A DNA stretch of 64,000 nt from Neobacillus massiliamazoniensis (GTDB lineage Bacteria; Bacillota; Bacilli; Bacillales; Cytobacillaceae). The position numbers were made by a program, and so were the translations under genes. Below the pieces are notes generated by a model. It saw only the letters and a program-made list of their open reading frames with translations. It ran no database searches and had not been told where the DNA came from. Positions 1-8,384 of the stretch are shown here, in pieces. How positions within the stretch are numbered: the stretch's first letter is position 1; the number at the start of each line of letters is the position of its first letter. The stretch spans positions 682,001 through 746,000 of the forward strand of contig NZ_CVRB01000004.1 of NCBI RefSeq assembly GCF_001048695.1. Reading direction: 5' to 3'.

Positions 1-18
1 AGAAGGGCTTTATGAATA

Positions 19-780
19 TTATTCGTGGTCGCTACCAAAGAAATTTTTAAAGGATTGGAGTGTTGCATCCCGGTTAATAGCCGCAATTGAAGTTGTAAGT
101 GGAATGCCCTTTGGACATGCTTGAACACAGTTTTGTGAATTACCACATCCCTGCAATCCTCCATCCTCCATAAAGGCATTTAACCGTTCTGCTTTATTCA
201 TCGCGCCAGTTGGATGGGTGTTGAATAAGCGAACCTGACCAAATACAAATGGTCCCATGAAATTTGATTTGTCGTTAACGTTCGGACAGGCCTCTAAACA
301 CACGCCACATGTCATACATTTTGACAGTTCATATGCCCATTGACGTTTTCTCTCCGCCATACGAGGACCAGGTCCCAAATCATACGTTCCATCGATTGGG
401 ATCCATGCTTTTACTTTCTTTAATGAATCAAACATTCTACTTCTGTCCACCTGAAGATCGCGGACAATAGGGAATGTTTTCATCGGTGCTAAACGGATCG
501 GTTGCTCAAGCTGATCAACAAGCGCTGAACAGGATTGGCGCGGTTTACCGTTAATCACCATGGAACATGCACCACAAACCTCTTCAAGGCAGTTCATTTC
601 CCAAGTAATTGGAGTTGTAGCTTGTCCCTTTGTATTGACAGGATTTCTGCGAATTTCCATCAATGCCGAAATCACGTTCATATTCGGACGATAAGGTACT
701 TCAAATTCCTCCTCGTAAGGAGCAGAATCTGCGGAATCCTGACGAGTTATTATAAATTTAACTGTTTTTGTTTCAGCCAT
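19..780 (-). CDS. sdhB: Succinate dehydrogenase iron-sulfur subunit
   Basis: This 253-residue protein is the electron-transfer subunit of complex II (succinate to menaquinone), bound to the inner face of the membrane. The plant-type ferredoxin motif is visible as C64, C69, C72 and C84 for the [2Fe-2S] cluster. The C-terminal half carries C155, C158, C161 and C165 followed by C212, C218 and C222, the usual ligands of the [4Fe-4S] and [3Fe-4S] clusters. It is the last gene of sdhCAB and follows sdhA by 20 nt, so it is co-transcribed with it. The stop is only 18 nt from the window edge. Confidence 0.97.
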   Translation of the reverse strand: MAETKTVKFIITRQDSADSAPYEEEFEVPYRPNMNVISALMEIRRNPVNTKGQATTPITWEMNCLEEVCGACSMVINGKPRQSCSALVDQLEQPIRLAPMKTFPIVRDLQVDRSRMFDSLKKVKAWIPIDGTYDLGPGPRMAERKRQWAYELSKCMTCGVCLEACPNVNDKSNFMGPFVFGQVRLFNTHPTGAMNKAERLNAFMEDGGLQGCGNSQNCVQACPKGIPLTTSIAAINRDATLQSFKNFFGSDHE

Positions 781-800
781 TCTTTCCTACTCCCCTTTCA

Positions 801-2552
801 TTAATGCTTAGTAGTGTAATCGCGCTTACGTGGTTTAAGCAACGAGATATCAACATCCTCATAATGGAAGGCTGGAGCAGATTTAGAATCAACAAATTTT
901 GCCATTGTTGTTTTTAAGAATTCCTCATCATTACGCTCTGGGAAATCAGGCTTATAATGGGCACCGCGGCTTTCATTACGATTATATGCACCGATCGTAA
1001 TAACACGGGCCAATTGCAGCATGTTTTGTAATTGACGTGTAAAGGCTGCACCTTGATTGCTCCATTTTGAAGTGTCATTAATATTAATATTTTGGTATCT
1101 CTCTAACAGTTCTTGAATCTTTTCATCTGTTTTTAACAGCCTGTCATTGTAACGAACAACAGTAACATTATCTGTCATCCATTCACCAAGCTCTTTGTGG
1201 AGAACATAAGCATTTTCATTTCCATCCATTGACATAATGCCATTCCACTTTTCTTGTTGTTCTTTCACATGTCGGTCAAACACAGTAGAAGAGATCGAAT
1301 CGGAACTCTTTTCAAGTCCATCGATATATTTAACAGCATTCGGTCCGGTAACCATTCCCCCATAAATTGCCGAAAGCAAGGAGTTCGCACCTAAACGGTT
1401 GGCACCATGCTGTGAATAATCACATTCACCTGCAGCAAAGAGACCAGGAATATTGGTCATTTGATCATAGTTAACCCAAAGTCCACCCATTGAATAGTGA
1501 ACAGCAGGGAAAATTTTCATTGGCACTTTTCGTGGGTCATCCCCTACGAATTTTTCATAAATCTCGATAATTCCGCCCAATTTTACATCCAACTCATGTG
1601 GATCCTTGTGGGATAAGTCGAGGTAAACCATGTTTTCACCATTAATACCAAGCTTATCATCTACACAGACATGGAAAATTTCACGTGTTGCAATATCGCG
1701 CGGCACAAGGTTTCCATATGCAGGATATTTTTCTTCTAAGAAATACCAAGGTTTTCCGTCTTTATATGTCCAAATCCGTCCGCCTTCACCACGTGCTGAC
1801 TCACTCATTAATCTCAGTTTATCATCACCAGGAATGGCAGTAGGATGGATTTGAATCATTTCGCCGTTTGCATAATAGGCACCTTGTTGGTAAACGATAG
1901 AAGCTGCAGATCCAGTATTAATAACTGAGTTTGTTGATTTTCCAAAAATAATTCCAGGTCCGCCAGTTGCCATGATCACGGCATCCGCAACAAACGACTT
2001 AATTTCCATCGTTTTTAAGTTTTGTGCAATAATCCCGCGACATACTCCATCATCATCAACTACCGCACCTAAGAATTCCCAGTTTTCATATTTCGTAACT
2101 AAACCAGCAACTTCTTCGCGGCGAACTTGCTCATCAAGTGCATAAAGTAATTGCTGCCCAGTTGTTGCACCGGCAAATGCCGTACGGTGATGCTGTGTCC
2201 CTCCAAAACGACGGAAATCCAGCAATCCTTCTGGCGTGCGGTTAAACATAACTCCCATACGGTCAAATAAGTGAATAATACCAGGTGCTGCATCGCACAT
2301 TGCTTTAACTGGTGGCTGATTTGCTAAAAAATCGCCGCCATAAATCGTATCGTCAAAGTGAATGAAAGGGGAATCCCCTTCACCTTTTGTATTTACTGCT
2401 CCATTAATACCACCTTGGGCACAAACAGAGTGAGAGCGTTTAACCGGAACAAGCGAAAATAATTCTACAGGTGTTCCAGTTTCTGCAACTTTTACTGTTG
2501 CCATCAAGCCGGCTAAGCCGCCGCCGACTACGATCACCTTACCTTTACTCAT
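801..2552 (-). CDS. sdhA: Succinate dehydrogenase flavoprotein subunit
   Basis: This 583-residue catalytic subunit of complex II oxidises succinate to fumarate. The N-terminus has the dinucleotide-binding motif VVGGGLAGL (residues 8-16). His41 in HSVCAQGG is at the position of the covalent FAD attachment in this family. The length is typical for the Bacillus enzyme. It sits between sdhC and sdhB in the standard order, with a GGGAG Shine-Dalgarno just upstream of the ATG. Confidence 0.97.
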   Translation of the reverse strand: MSKGKVIVVGGGLAGLMATVKVAETGTPVELFSLVPVKRSHSVCAQGGINGAVNTKGEGDSPFIHFDDTIYGGDFLANQPPVKAMCDAAPGIIHLFDRMGVMFNRTPEGLLDFRRFGGTQHHRTAFAGATTGQQLLYALDEQVRREEVAGLVTKYENWEFLGAVVDDDGVCRGIIAQNLKTMEIKSFVADAVIMATGGPGIIFGKSTNSVINTGSAASIVYQQGAYYANGEMIQIHPTAIPGDDKLRLMSESARGEGGRIWTYKDGKPWYFLEEKYPAYGNLVPRDIATREIFHVCVDDKLGINGENMVYLDLSHKDPHELDVKLGGIIEIYEKFVGDDPRKVPMKIFPAVHYSMGGLWVNYDQMTNIPGLFAAGECDYSQHGANRLGANSLLSAIYGGMVTGPNAVKYIDGLEKSSDSISSTVFDRHVKEQQEKWNGIMSMDGNENAYVLHKELGEWMTDNVTVVRYNDRLLKTDEKIQELLERYQNININDTSKWSNQGAAFTRQLQNMLQLARVITIGAYNRNESRGAHYKPDFPERNDEEFLKTTMAKFVDSKSAPAFHYEDVDISLLKPRKRDYTTKH

Positions 2553-2610
2553 CGTGACTCACTCCCTTAATCCAAAATCCAATCATTTTTCAAGAAAAAT
2601 TAAGTTTTTT

Positions 2611-3219
2611 TTAAACAAATGCCAAAAGACTTTGTACTCCAATAATGGAAAGAATCACAAAAATGGCCAATGTGACATATGTAGATATTTTTTGAGAACG
2701 TGGCGTTACAGTAATTCCCCAGCTAACCATAAACGACCATAAACCGTTTGAAAAATGGAAAATAGCTGCAATTATACCAACTACATAAAAACCAAACATG
2801 AATGGTGACGACAAAATGTCATGCATCATTTGGAAGTTTAACGGTGTGCCAAATGCCATCGCAATACGTGTTTCCCAAACATGCCAAGCGATGAAGATTA
2901 ACGTGATTACACCAGTTATCCTTTGAATGACATACATCCAGTTTCTAAAAAAACCAAGTCTTCCTACATTGCTAGAAGAAGTAAAAGCAATATAAAGTCC
3001 ATAGATAGCATGATATAATATTGGTAAAAAGATCATTATCCATTCTAAGACACGAAGGAATGGTAGACTCTCCATGAAATTTGCCGCTTTGTTAAATGAA
3101 TCGGCTCCCCCAGTTGCATAATGATTGACTGTAAGATGCACCACAAGAAACAACCCTATTGGAACAACTCCCAGCAATGAATGCAATCTTCGATAAACAA
3201 ACTCCCGATTGCTCGCCAT
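2611..3219 (-). CDS. sdhC: Succinate dehydrogenase cytochrome b558 subunit
   Basis: This 202-residue membrane anchor of complex II has about five hydrophobic segments and several histidines in or near them that can ligate the two b haems (for example LVVHLTVNH and IFIAWHVWE). Its length equals that of B. subtilis SdhC, the single-anchor type of succinate:menaquinone reductase. It is the first gene of sdhCAB. A GGGGGG-rich ribosome site lies just upstream of the ATG. Confidence 0.95.
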   Translation of the reverse strand: MASNREFVYRRLHSLLGVVPIGLFLVVHLTVNHYATGGADSFNKAANFMESLPFLRVLEWIMIFLPILYHAIYGLYIAFTSSSNVGRLGFFRNWMYVIQRITGVITLIFIAWHVWETRIAMAFGTPLNFQMMHDILSSPFMFGFYVVGIIAAIFHFSNGLWSFMVSWGITVTPRSQKISTYVTLAIFVILSIIGVQSLLAFV

Positions 3220-3663
3220 ATTTTACCCCCCTTAAGTTTTGAAATGATGGTAAGTTTCACCCTTTCGTTCTATATCACAAAAGAAAAAACACTTAGCATC
3301 ACTGTGACAATTGTGTGACATGTTCATTTTACTCCCAACATCTTAGAGCGTCAAGAAACCGGATTCATAAAAGTTGCCTAATTAAAAAATTTTTATAATA
3401 TATTGATATTGTTAAATTATACTTTTCCAACAAGATTCTACACCTTATTATTTGAAGAATGGACCTACTTTTTTTATAATTATTTACCAATGGATTTTTC
3501 TTTGATTTTTTATCATTACAGGACAAGATAATAGTAATGCTTTCATTTAATAATATCCTAAAATAGCAATATTTACCTTGCGAATCATGATCTATTCTAG
3601 AAAAACCATGCTGAAATAATCAACAAATTGTATATAATAGAATGGTAGAAAGAGGGGAAACTT
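3220..3663. promoter_or_regulatory. Divergent intergenic region between sdhC and yslB
   Basis: This 444-bp AT-rich region holds no gene. On the plus side a TATAAT at 3633-3638 lies about 26 nt before the yslB GTG and is a reasonable -10, but its -35 is poor. On the minus side, a 7-bp direct repeat TGTGACA (about 3305-3323) lies upstream of sdhC and could be a regulator site. I do not recognise it. I could not place a convincing sdh promoter by eye. Confidence 0.4.
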
Positions 3664-4122
3664 GTGAAAGAAAGTACAGTAGTCGAGCAAGACATAAATT
3701 CTGAAGAAGAACCGCGAACCATCTCACTTTTCGGATATGAATTAATCAGGGAGGTTTTATTGCCTGAGATTTTAGGCAAGGACACTCCGGAAGTCTTATA
3801 CTGGGCCGGAAAACGATTGGCACGAAAATACCCATTAAAAAGCTTTGATGAAATAGTTGATTTTTTCACAGCCGCTTCTTGGGGTGAGCTTTACATCATA
3901 AAACAAACCCATGAAGAAATCGAATTTGAACTTATGAGCTCACTGATCGTATCTCGTGTCAAATCAAAGGCTGAACACTTCTTCCAGCTTGAAGCCGGAT
4001 TCTTAGCTCAGCAAATCGAGTTACAAAAAGAAGTCATTGCTGAAACATTCGAACACCCAGTCAAAAAATCCAACAAAGTCCAATTCACCGTCAAATGGGA
4101 CCGCAAAGACAGTGTTAAATAG
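3664..4122 (+). CDS. yslB: YslB family protein (DUF2507)
   Basis: This is a 152-residue soluble protein of unknown biochemical function, recognised from its sequence (for example LFGYELIREVLLPEILG) and its position between sdhC and lysC, as in B. subtilis. The start is GTG behind GAGGGGAAA. It has no signal peptide or membrane segment. The gene converges on lysC and shares a strong bidirectional terminator with it. Confidence 0.85.
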   Translation: MKESTVVEQDINSEEEPRTISLFGYELIREVLLPEILGKDTPEVLYWAGKRLARKYPLKSFDEIVDFFTAASWGELYIIKQTHEEIEFELMSSLIVSRVKSKAEHFFQLEAGFLAQQIELQKEVIAETFEHPVKKSNKVQFTVKWDRKDSVK

Positions 4123-4148
4123 GTGCCATACTGTAGGTGCCTCCCTTT

Positions 4149-4163
4149 GGGTGCCTGACACCC
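4149..4163. repeat. GGTGCCTGACACC-type short motif
   Basis: This near-palindromic 13-mer recurs exactly at 21451-21463, 48761-48773 and 50237-50249. Here it sits downstream of yslB in a run of GGTGCC words (4123-4165). The flank contains GTGGAC/GTCC words that resemble those near the 50.2 kb copy. Its function is unknown. Confidence 0.6.
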
Positions 4164-4200
4164 TTCGTGGACATTTGTCCATTTGGGGTGGACACTGAAT

Positions 4201-4247
4201 AAAAAGCTTGAAGCGGAGGGGGTTCTCCACTCCGCTTCAAGCTTTTT
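4201..4247. terminator. Bidirectional terminator between yslB and lysC
   Basis: An 18-bp perfect stem (4201-4218 with 4230-4247) and an 11-nt loop are flanked by A-run and T-run on the two sides. It can end both the plus-strand yslB transcript and the minus-strand lysC transcript. The lysC stop codon overlaps its right edge. Confidence 0.9.
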
Positions 4248-4744
4248 TAGTTTACTTCCGCTTCAATATTGGCGAGTTCAAAGGCAGCGTGAAGGACTTC
4301 GACGGCTCTAATCATATTACGCTCTTCGACTACGGCAGATACTTTTATTTCAGAGGTACTGACCATTTTGATTGGAATTTTGTTTGTAGCAAGTACCTCA
4401 AACATTTTTGCGGCTACACCAGGATTGGAAATCATTCCGGACCCAACAATAGATACCTTTGCTAATTTATTTTCTGCACTGAGTTGTCCATAGCCGAGTA
4501 GTTCTTTATGATCCTCTAGTACGCTAATGGTCTCTTGTAAATCGTCCGACTTGATTGAAAAAGCCAAATTAGCATTTCCCATTTCTGTGGTGCTTTGAAT
4601 AATAATGTCAACATTTATCTGATTTTGAGCAAGAGTTGTAAAAATCGTTGATAGACTGGTTAATGAATCAGTAAGCCCTAATACACTAATCTTTGTAATC
4701 TCGTCTTCAAATGCAACGCCGCGGACGACTAAATTTTGTTCCAT
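4247..4744 (-). CDS. lysC: Aspartokinase II, beta subunit (internal in-frame start)
   Basis: An ATG inside lysC (residue 246 counted from the 5479 start) is preceded by a near-perfect Shine-Dalgarno TGAGGAGGAA 7-8 nt upstream, at 4751-4760. It yields a 165-residue protein made of the two ACT domains. In B. subtilis aspartokinase II the beta subunit is known to arise from such an internal start. Here the site is seen directly and the function is inferred from the family. Confidence 0.8.
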   Translation of the reverse strand: MEQNLVVRGVAFEDEITKISVLGLTDSLTSLSTIFTTLAQNQINVDIIIQSTTEMGNANLAFSIKSDDLQETISVLEDHKELLGYGQLSAENKLAKVSIVGSGMISNPGVAAKMFEVLATNKIPIKMVSTSEIKVSAVVEERNMIRAVEVLHAAFELANIEAEVN

Positions 4745-5479
4745 CGTTGCTTCCTCCTCAATCACTGTACCTTCTATTCTCTCCATACTGGAACGGACCT
4801 GCAGCGAGACGTTATAGTTTTTAGCGAACTCGACTGCCCTAGGGTGTAAAACACCGGCCCCTAAATTGGCAAGCTCAAGCATTTCATCATACGAAACCGA
4901 TAATAGTTTACGTGCATTTTTAATAAACCTTGGATCTGATGTAAAAACTCCGGTAACATCTGTGTAAATATCACATGTATCTGCCTTTAAAGCAGCGGCC
5001 AATGCCACAGCCGTTGTATCTGAACCTCCTCGGCCTAATGTTGTAATTTCTCCATTTTCGGTGATGCCCTGAAAACCAGCAACAATCACAACCTTTCCGG
5101 CTGAAAGCTGTGCATCAATACTTTCTGTTTGAATCTCTATGATTCTCGCATTTCCGTGAACAGGCTCCGTCACAATTCCCGCTTGCCAACCTGTAAAGGA
5201 TACGGCTTCTAAACCTTTTTGATTTAACGCCATCGACAATAGGGCTATTGTTACTTGCTCGCCTGTTGTAAGCAGCATGTCCATTTCCCGTTTACTCGGC
5301 TGTGAGGAAATTTCCTTTGCCAGGTTAACAAGCTGATCTGTGGACTTTCCCATTGCGGAAACAACGACCACGACATCATTCCCTTTCTCCTTCTCTTCAT
5401 AAACACATTGAGCCACATGCTGAATTCTTTCTACACTGCCTACAGACGTTCCCCCAAATTTTTGAACAATTAATCCCAT
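4247..5479 (-). CDS. lysC: Aspartokinase II, alpha subunit
   Basis: This enzyme phosphorylates aspartate, the first step of the lysine/threonine/methionine/diaminopimelate pathway. The kinase motif VQKFGGTSVGS is at the N-terminus and two ACT regulatory segments occupy the last 160 residues. I chose the ATG at 5479 (410 aa) over an upstream in-frame TTG at 5518, because AGGTAGGGAAGAGG precedes the ATG and the protein then starts like its relatives. A lysine riboswitch lies upstream, so expression should fall when lysine is plentiful. Confidence 0.95.
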   Translation of the reverse strand: MGLIVQKFGGTSVGSVERIQHVAQCVYEEKEKGNDVVVVVSAMGKSTDQLVNLAKEISSQPSKREMDMLLTTGEQVTIALLSMALNQKGLEAVSFTGWQAGIVTEPVHGNARIIEIQTESIDAQLSAGKVVIVAGFQGITENGEITTLGRGGSDTTAVALAAALKADTCDIYTDVTGVFTSDPRFIKNARKLLSVSYDEMLELANLGAGVLHPRAVEFAKNYNVSLQVRSSMERIEGTVIEEEATMEQNLVVRGVAFEDEITKISVLGLTDSLTSLSTIFTTLAQNQINVDIIIQSTTEMGNANLAFSIKSDDLQETISVLEDHKELLGYGQLSAENKLAKVSIVGSGMISNPGVAAKMFEVLATNKIPIKMVSTSEIKVSAVVEERNMIRAVEVLHAAFELANIEAEVN

Positions 5480-5522
5480 CCTCTTCCCTACCTTTTCCCC
5501 TTTGGCTGATTTTTCCAAAAAT

Positions 5523-5552
5523 TAAAAAAGCAATGAGAGGGCATCTCATTGC
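5523..5552 (-). terminator. lysC leader attenuator terminator
   Basis: A 9-bp stem GCAATGAGA/TCTCATTGC with a short loop is followed on the minus strand by a T-run. It lies between the L-box and the lysC start and is the expected output hairpin of the lysine riboswitch. Confidence 0.9.
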
Positions 5553-5559
5553 TTAAGAA

Positions 5560-5775
5560 CACAAAAAATTATGTGTTCACCCCAATGTTAGATAGCTCTC
5601 CAAGACATTTGTCCTGACAATCCAGCATTTATTCAATACAGGACCAGCAAAGAAAGAAATGAGGCTTTCTTTACTTCGGCGAACATCCCCTTTTAAGGCT
5701 CCTCGTTGAAGCTCATCCTTCTCTGAACCTTTACTCTTGAAGCTCGCACCTCTACCTTCACTTTAATACGTTAAA
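5560..5775 (-). promoter_or_regulatory. Lysine riboswitch (L-box)
   Basis: Read on the minus strand, the leader carries the signature words of the L-box in order: AGAGGTGCGAGCTTCAAGAG, AAGGATGAGCTTCAACGAGG, AAAAGGGGATGTTCGCCGAAG (split here as two words) and, further down, TGTCTTGGAGAGCTATCT. It is followed by a terminator and then lysC. Lysine binding is expected to favour the terminator. Confidence 0.93.
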
Positions 5776-5801
5776 GTGATAGTATTGTTAAAATTTAAAT
5801 C

Positions 5802-5830
5802 ATTATAGCACATTGACATTTTTCTGACAA
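5802..5830 (-). promoter_or_regulatory. Sigma-A promoter of lysC
   Basis: The minus strand shows TTGTCA (5825-5830), a 17-nt spacer and a perfect TATAAT (5802-5807). The predicted start falls just before the L-box. The -35 directly abuts the uvrC stop codon. Confidence 0.8.
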
Positions 5831-7606
5831 TCACTCTGTGTGAAGTTTATTTATTAATTCTTTTGCCACGTCTATTGGCAGACCGATCGATCGAAAATCC
5901 TCCAAACTGGCCTCTCTCATTTTCTTCACAGAGCCAAATTGTTTTAACAAAAGTTTTTTTCGTTTTTCACCAATTCCCGGAATATCGTCAAGTAAGGATT
6001 GAAAAACATTTTTCCCGCGTATTTGGCGATGAAAGGTAATGGCAAAGCGATGAACTTCGTCTTGTATTCTTTGCAATAAATAAAATTCCTGGCTGTTCCT
6101 AGCCAATGGGACAATTTCTAATGGATTCCCGTACAATAATTGCGACGTTCGGTGTTTTTCATCCTTGACAAGTCCAGAAAGTGGGATGTCCAAGCCCAGC
6201 TCATTTTCTAATACATCTCTTACCGCCTCAACATGCCCTTTCCCACCGTCAATGATGATCAAATCAGGTAAAGGAAGGTTTTCCTTCAATGCACGGGAAT
6301 ATCTTCTTCGTGTCACTTCCCGCATTGATTCATAATCATCAGGCCCCTTAACCGATTTAATTTTATACTTTCTGTACTCCCGTTTATTTGCCTTCCCATC
6401 AATAAAAACAACCATGGCCGAAACAGGGTCGGTTCCTTGAATATTGGAGTTATCAAAGGATTCGATACGGTGCGGTGTATAAATCCCAAGCAGGCTCCCA
6501 AGATTCTCAATCGCTTTGATCGTCCTTTCTTCATCCTTTTCGATTAGCAAAAACTTCTCATTCAAGGATAGTTTCGCATTTTTAATGGCCATTTTGACAA
6601 GGTCCTTCTTCTGTCCTCGCTGTGGCTGTATCACTTTCACTTCAAGCAGCTGTTCTGCAAGATTCAAATCCACTTCATCTTGTACAAGAATTTCCTTCGG
6701 CTTAAAATGATTGGCCTTAGCATAAAATTGTCCCAGAAAAGTTAATATTTCTTCTTCCGGTTCATTGTAGATTGGGAATGTGGAAACATCACGTTCAATT
6801 AGCTTTCCTTGGCGCACAAAAAAGACTTGAACACACATCCAGCCTTTATCAACGGCAAAGCCAAATACATCTCTGTCGGTAAAATCGGTCATCGTAATTT
6901 TTTGCTTTTCCATAATCGTTTCAATATGGATGATATTATCACGTAATTCTTTTGCCCGTTCAAAATCCAGTTCTTCAGCGGCACTGTTCATTTTTTCTGT
7001 TAGATCTTTCTTAATTTCGTTATAACCGCCATTTAGAAAACGGGTAATTTCATCGGTCATTTGTTTGTACTCTTCTTCCGAAACCTCGTTCACACATGGT
7101 GCCAGGCACTGACCTATATGATAGTACAAACAAACCCGATCAGGCAGGGTCGAGCATTTGCGCAATGGGTAAATCCGGTCGAGAAGTTTTTTCGTTTCAT
7201 TTGCTGCCCCTACATTTGGGTAGGGACCAAAGTATTTGCCCTTGTCTTTTTTCACTTTTCTCGTAATGATGAGTTTAGGATGTCTTTCTGCCGTCAGTTT
7301 AATAAACGGATAGCTTTTGTCATCCTTCAGCATGATATTATATTTTGGATCATATTTTTTAATTAAATTTAATTCGAGAAGAAGCGCCTCAATATTTGAG
7401 GAGGTGACGATATATTCAAAGTCTTCAATCTCATTGACCAGCCTCAACGTCTTTCCGTCGTGTGAACCGGTGAAATAAGAACGGACTCGATTTTTTAATA
7501 CCTTTGCTTTTCCTACATAAATGATCGTCCCCTGCCGGTCCTTCATTAAATAGCAGCCAGGCTGATCAGGCAGCAAGGTTAATTTTTGTTTAATTGTTTC
7601 ATTCAT
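5831..7606 (-). CDS. uvrC: Excinuclease ABC subunit C
   Basis: UvrC makes the dual incisions of nucleotide excision repair with UvrB on UvrA-marked damage. The GIY-YIG nuclease region begins at GCYLMKD...IIYVGKAK near residues 15-35. A UVR motif (about residues 200-235) follows, then the RNase H-like incision domain and a C-terminal helix-hairpin-helix pair. The ATG at 7606 (591 aa) is preferred over a GTG three codons upstream because AGAGGAG lies 8 nt before it and relatives start at the same point. Confidence 0.95.
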   Translation of the reverse strand: MNETIKQKLTLLPDQPGCYLMKDRQGTIIYVGKAKVLKNRVRSYFTGSHDGKTLRLVNEIEDFEYIVTSSNIEALLLELNLIKKYDPKYNIMLKDDKSYPFIKLTAERHPKLIITRKVKKDKGKYFGPYPNVGAANETKKLLDRIYPLRKCSTLPDRVCLYYHIGQCLAPCVNEVSEEEYKQMTDEITRFLNGGYNEIKKDLTEKMNSAAEELDFERAKELRDNIIHIETIMEKQKITMTDFTDRDVFGFAVDKGWMCVQVFFVRQGKLIERDVSTFPIYNEPEEEILTFLGQFYAKANHFKPKEILVQDEVDLNLAEQLLEVKVIQPQRGQKKDLVKMAIKNAKLSLNEKFLLIEKDEERTIKAIENLGSLLGIYTPHRIESFDNSNIQGTDPVSAMVVFIDGKANKREYRKYKIKSVKGPDDYESMREVTRRRYSRALKENLPLPDLIIIDGGKGHVEAVRDVLENELGLDIPLSGLVKDEKHRTSQLLYGNPLEIVPLARNSQEFYLLQRIQDEVHRFAITFHRQIRGKNVFQSLLDDIPGIGEKRKKLLLKQFGSVKKMREASLEDFRSIGLPIDVAKELINKLHTE

Positions 7607-7642
7607 ACCCGCCACTCCTCTTTAGTAAATCCCTTTTTATTA

Positions 7643-7826
7643 ATCTCTGTTAAACTTGCCTGTTGATTTCCGCTCCAGGCGTTCGCTTTCCGCGGGCGGT
7701 CCGGGGAGCCTCCTCGGCGCTACCTGCGCCTGCGGGGTCTCCCCGGACCCGTAATCCCGCAGGAGTCGAGTGCCTTCCGCTCCAATCAACATAGTGGCAA
7801 AATCAACAATGAGCTTTAACATAGCC
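7643..7826 (+). mobile_element. MITE-like element, short copy (family A)
   Basis: This 184-bp copy of family A (see 13696-13938) keeps both degenerate terminal inverted repeats (left ends TCTGTTAAA, right begins TTTAACATAGCC). It has lost about 60 bp internally. The flanks TTTTATTA and TTTTATTT match 7/8, a decayed 8-bp duplication. It lies between uvrC and trxA and has no coding capacity. Confidence 0.85.
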
Positions 7827-7874
7827 TTTTATTTATCTATAAATTTTAAAACAAACGGAACCTAAAGAAAAGAA

Positions 7875-7912
7875 CAAAAAAGCCTTAGCCAGAAAGTTTC
7901 CGGCTAAGGCTT
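7875..7912 (-). terminator. trxA terminator
   Basis: On the minus strand, AAGCCTTAGCC, a short loop and GGCTAAGGCTT are followed by TTTT. It lies just downstream of the trxA stop. Confidence 0.9.
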
Positions 7913-7930
7913 ATAATGGAAAATAGACGT

Positions 7931-8245
7931 TTATACGTGTTTTTGCACTACGCTTGCTAATGCATCTTTTGGCTGAAAGCCGACTACTTTATCAACAATT
8001 TCGCCGTCTTTAAAAAATAATAATGTCGGGATGCTCATAACCCCGAATTTTGCAGCTGTTTCTGGATTTTCATCCACATCTAATTTAACGATTTTTACTT
8101 TATCGCCCATTTCTGCGTCAAGTTCTTCAAGAACGGGAGCAATCATTTTACAAGGTCCGCACCATGGTGCCCAGAAATCTGCAAGAACAAGACCTGAACC
8201 TGTTTCTGCAGTAAAATTTTGATCAGTTACATGTGAAATAGCCAT
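7931..8245 (-). CDS. trxA: Thioredoxin
   Basis: This 104-residue cytoplasmic dithiol oxidoreductase reduces ribonucleotide reductase and other disulfide targets. The redox motif WCGPC places the active cysteines at C29 and C32, and the conserved cis-proline segment SIPTLLFF follows. The length is standard. A GGAGG ribosome site precedes the ATG, and the gene is monocistronic with its own terminator. Confidence 0.97.
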   Translation of the reverse strand: MAISHVTDQNFTAETGSGLVLADFWAPWCGPCKMIAPVLEELDAEMGDKVKIVKLDVDENPETAAKFGVMSIPTLLFFKDGEIVDKVVGFQPKDALASVVQKHV

Positions 8246-8341
8246 TTGTATGACCTCCTAAGTTAATACTGAAATACTACCCACAGTATAGCATCGGTTG
8301 AAAAATCATGCTAATTATTTGCTTGACAAGTAATTTTTCCC

Positions 8342-8384
8342 TAATAAAAGCGAGCGGTTCAACCCGCTCGCCCGCTTTCTTATT
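8342..8384 (-). terminator. Terminator of the etf/fad operon
   Basis: The minus strand shows AGCGGGCGAGCGG...CCGCTCGCTTTTATT immediately after the etfA stop. This strong hairpin marks the 3' end of the fatty-acid operon. Confidence 0.85.

Noticed and set aside
3300..3330. Rex-type redox operator upstream of sdhC
   Set aside because: The TGTGACA words are direct, not inverted, and do not fit TTGTGAA-N4-TTCACAA.
4247..5518. Longer lysC from a TTG at 5518
   Set aside because: It has no Shine-Dalgarno and adds a non-conserved N-terminus; the ATG at 5479 has both.
7640..7822. 60-codon ORF in the MITE between uvrC and trxA
   Set aside because: It lies wholly in the repeat, differs in each copy and has no ribosome site.
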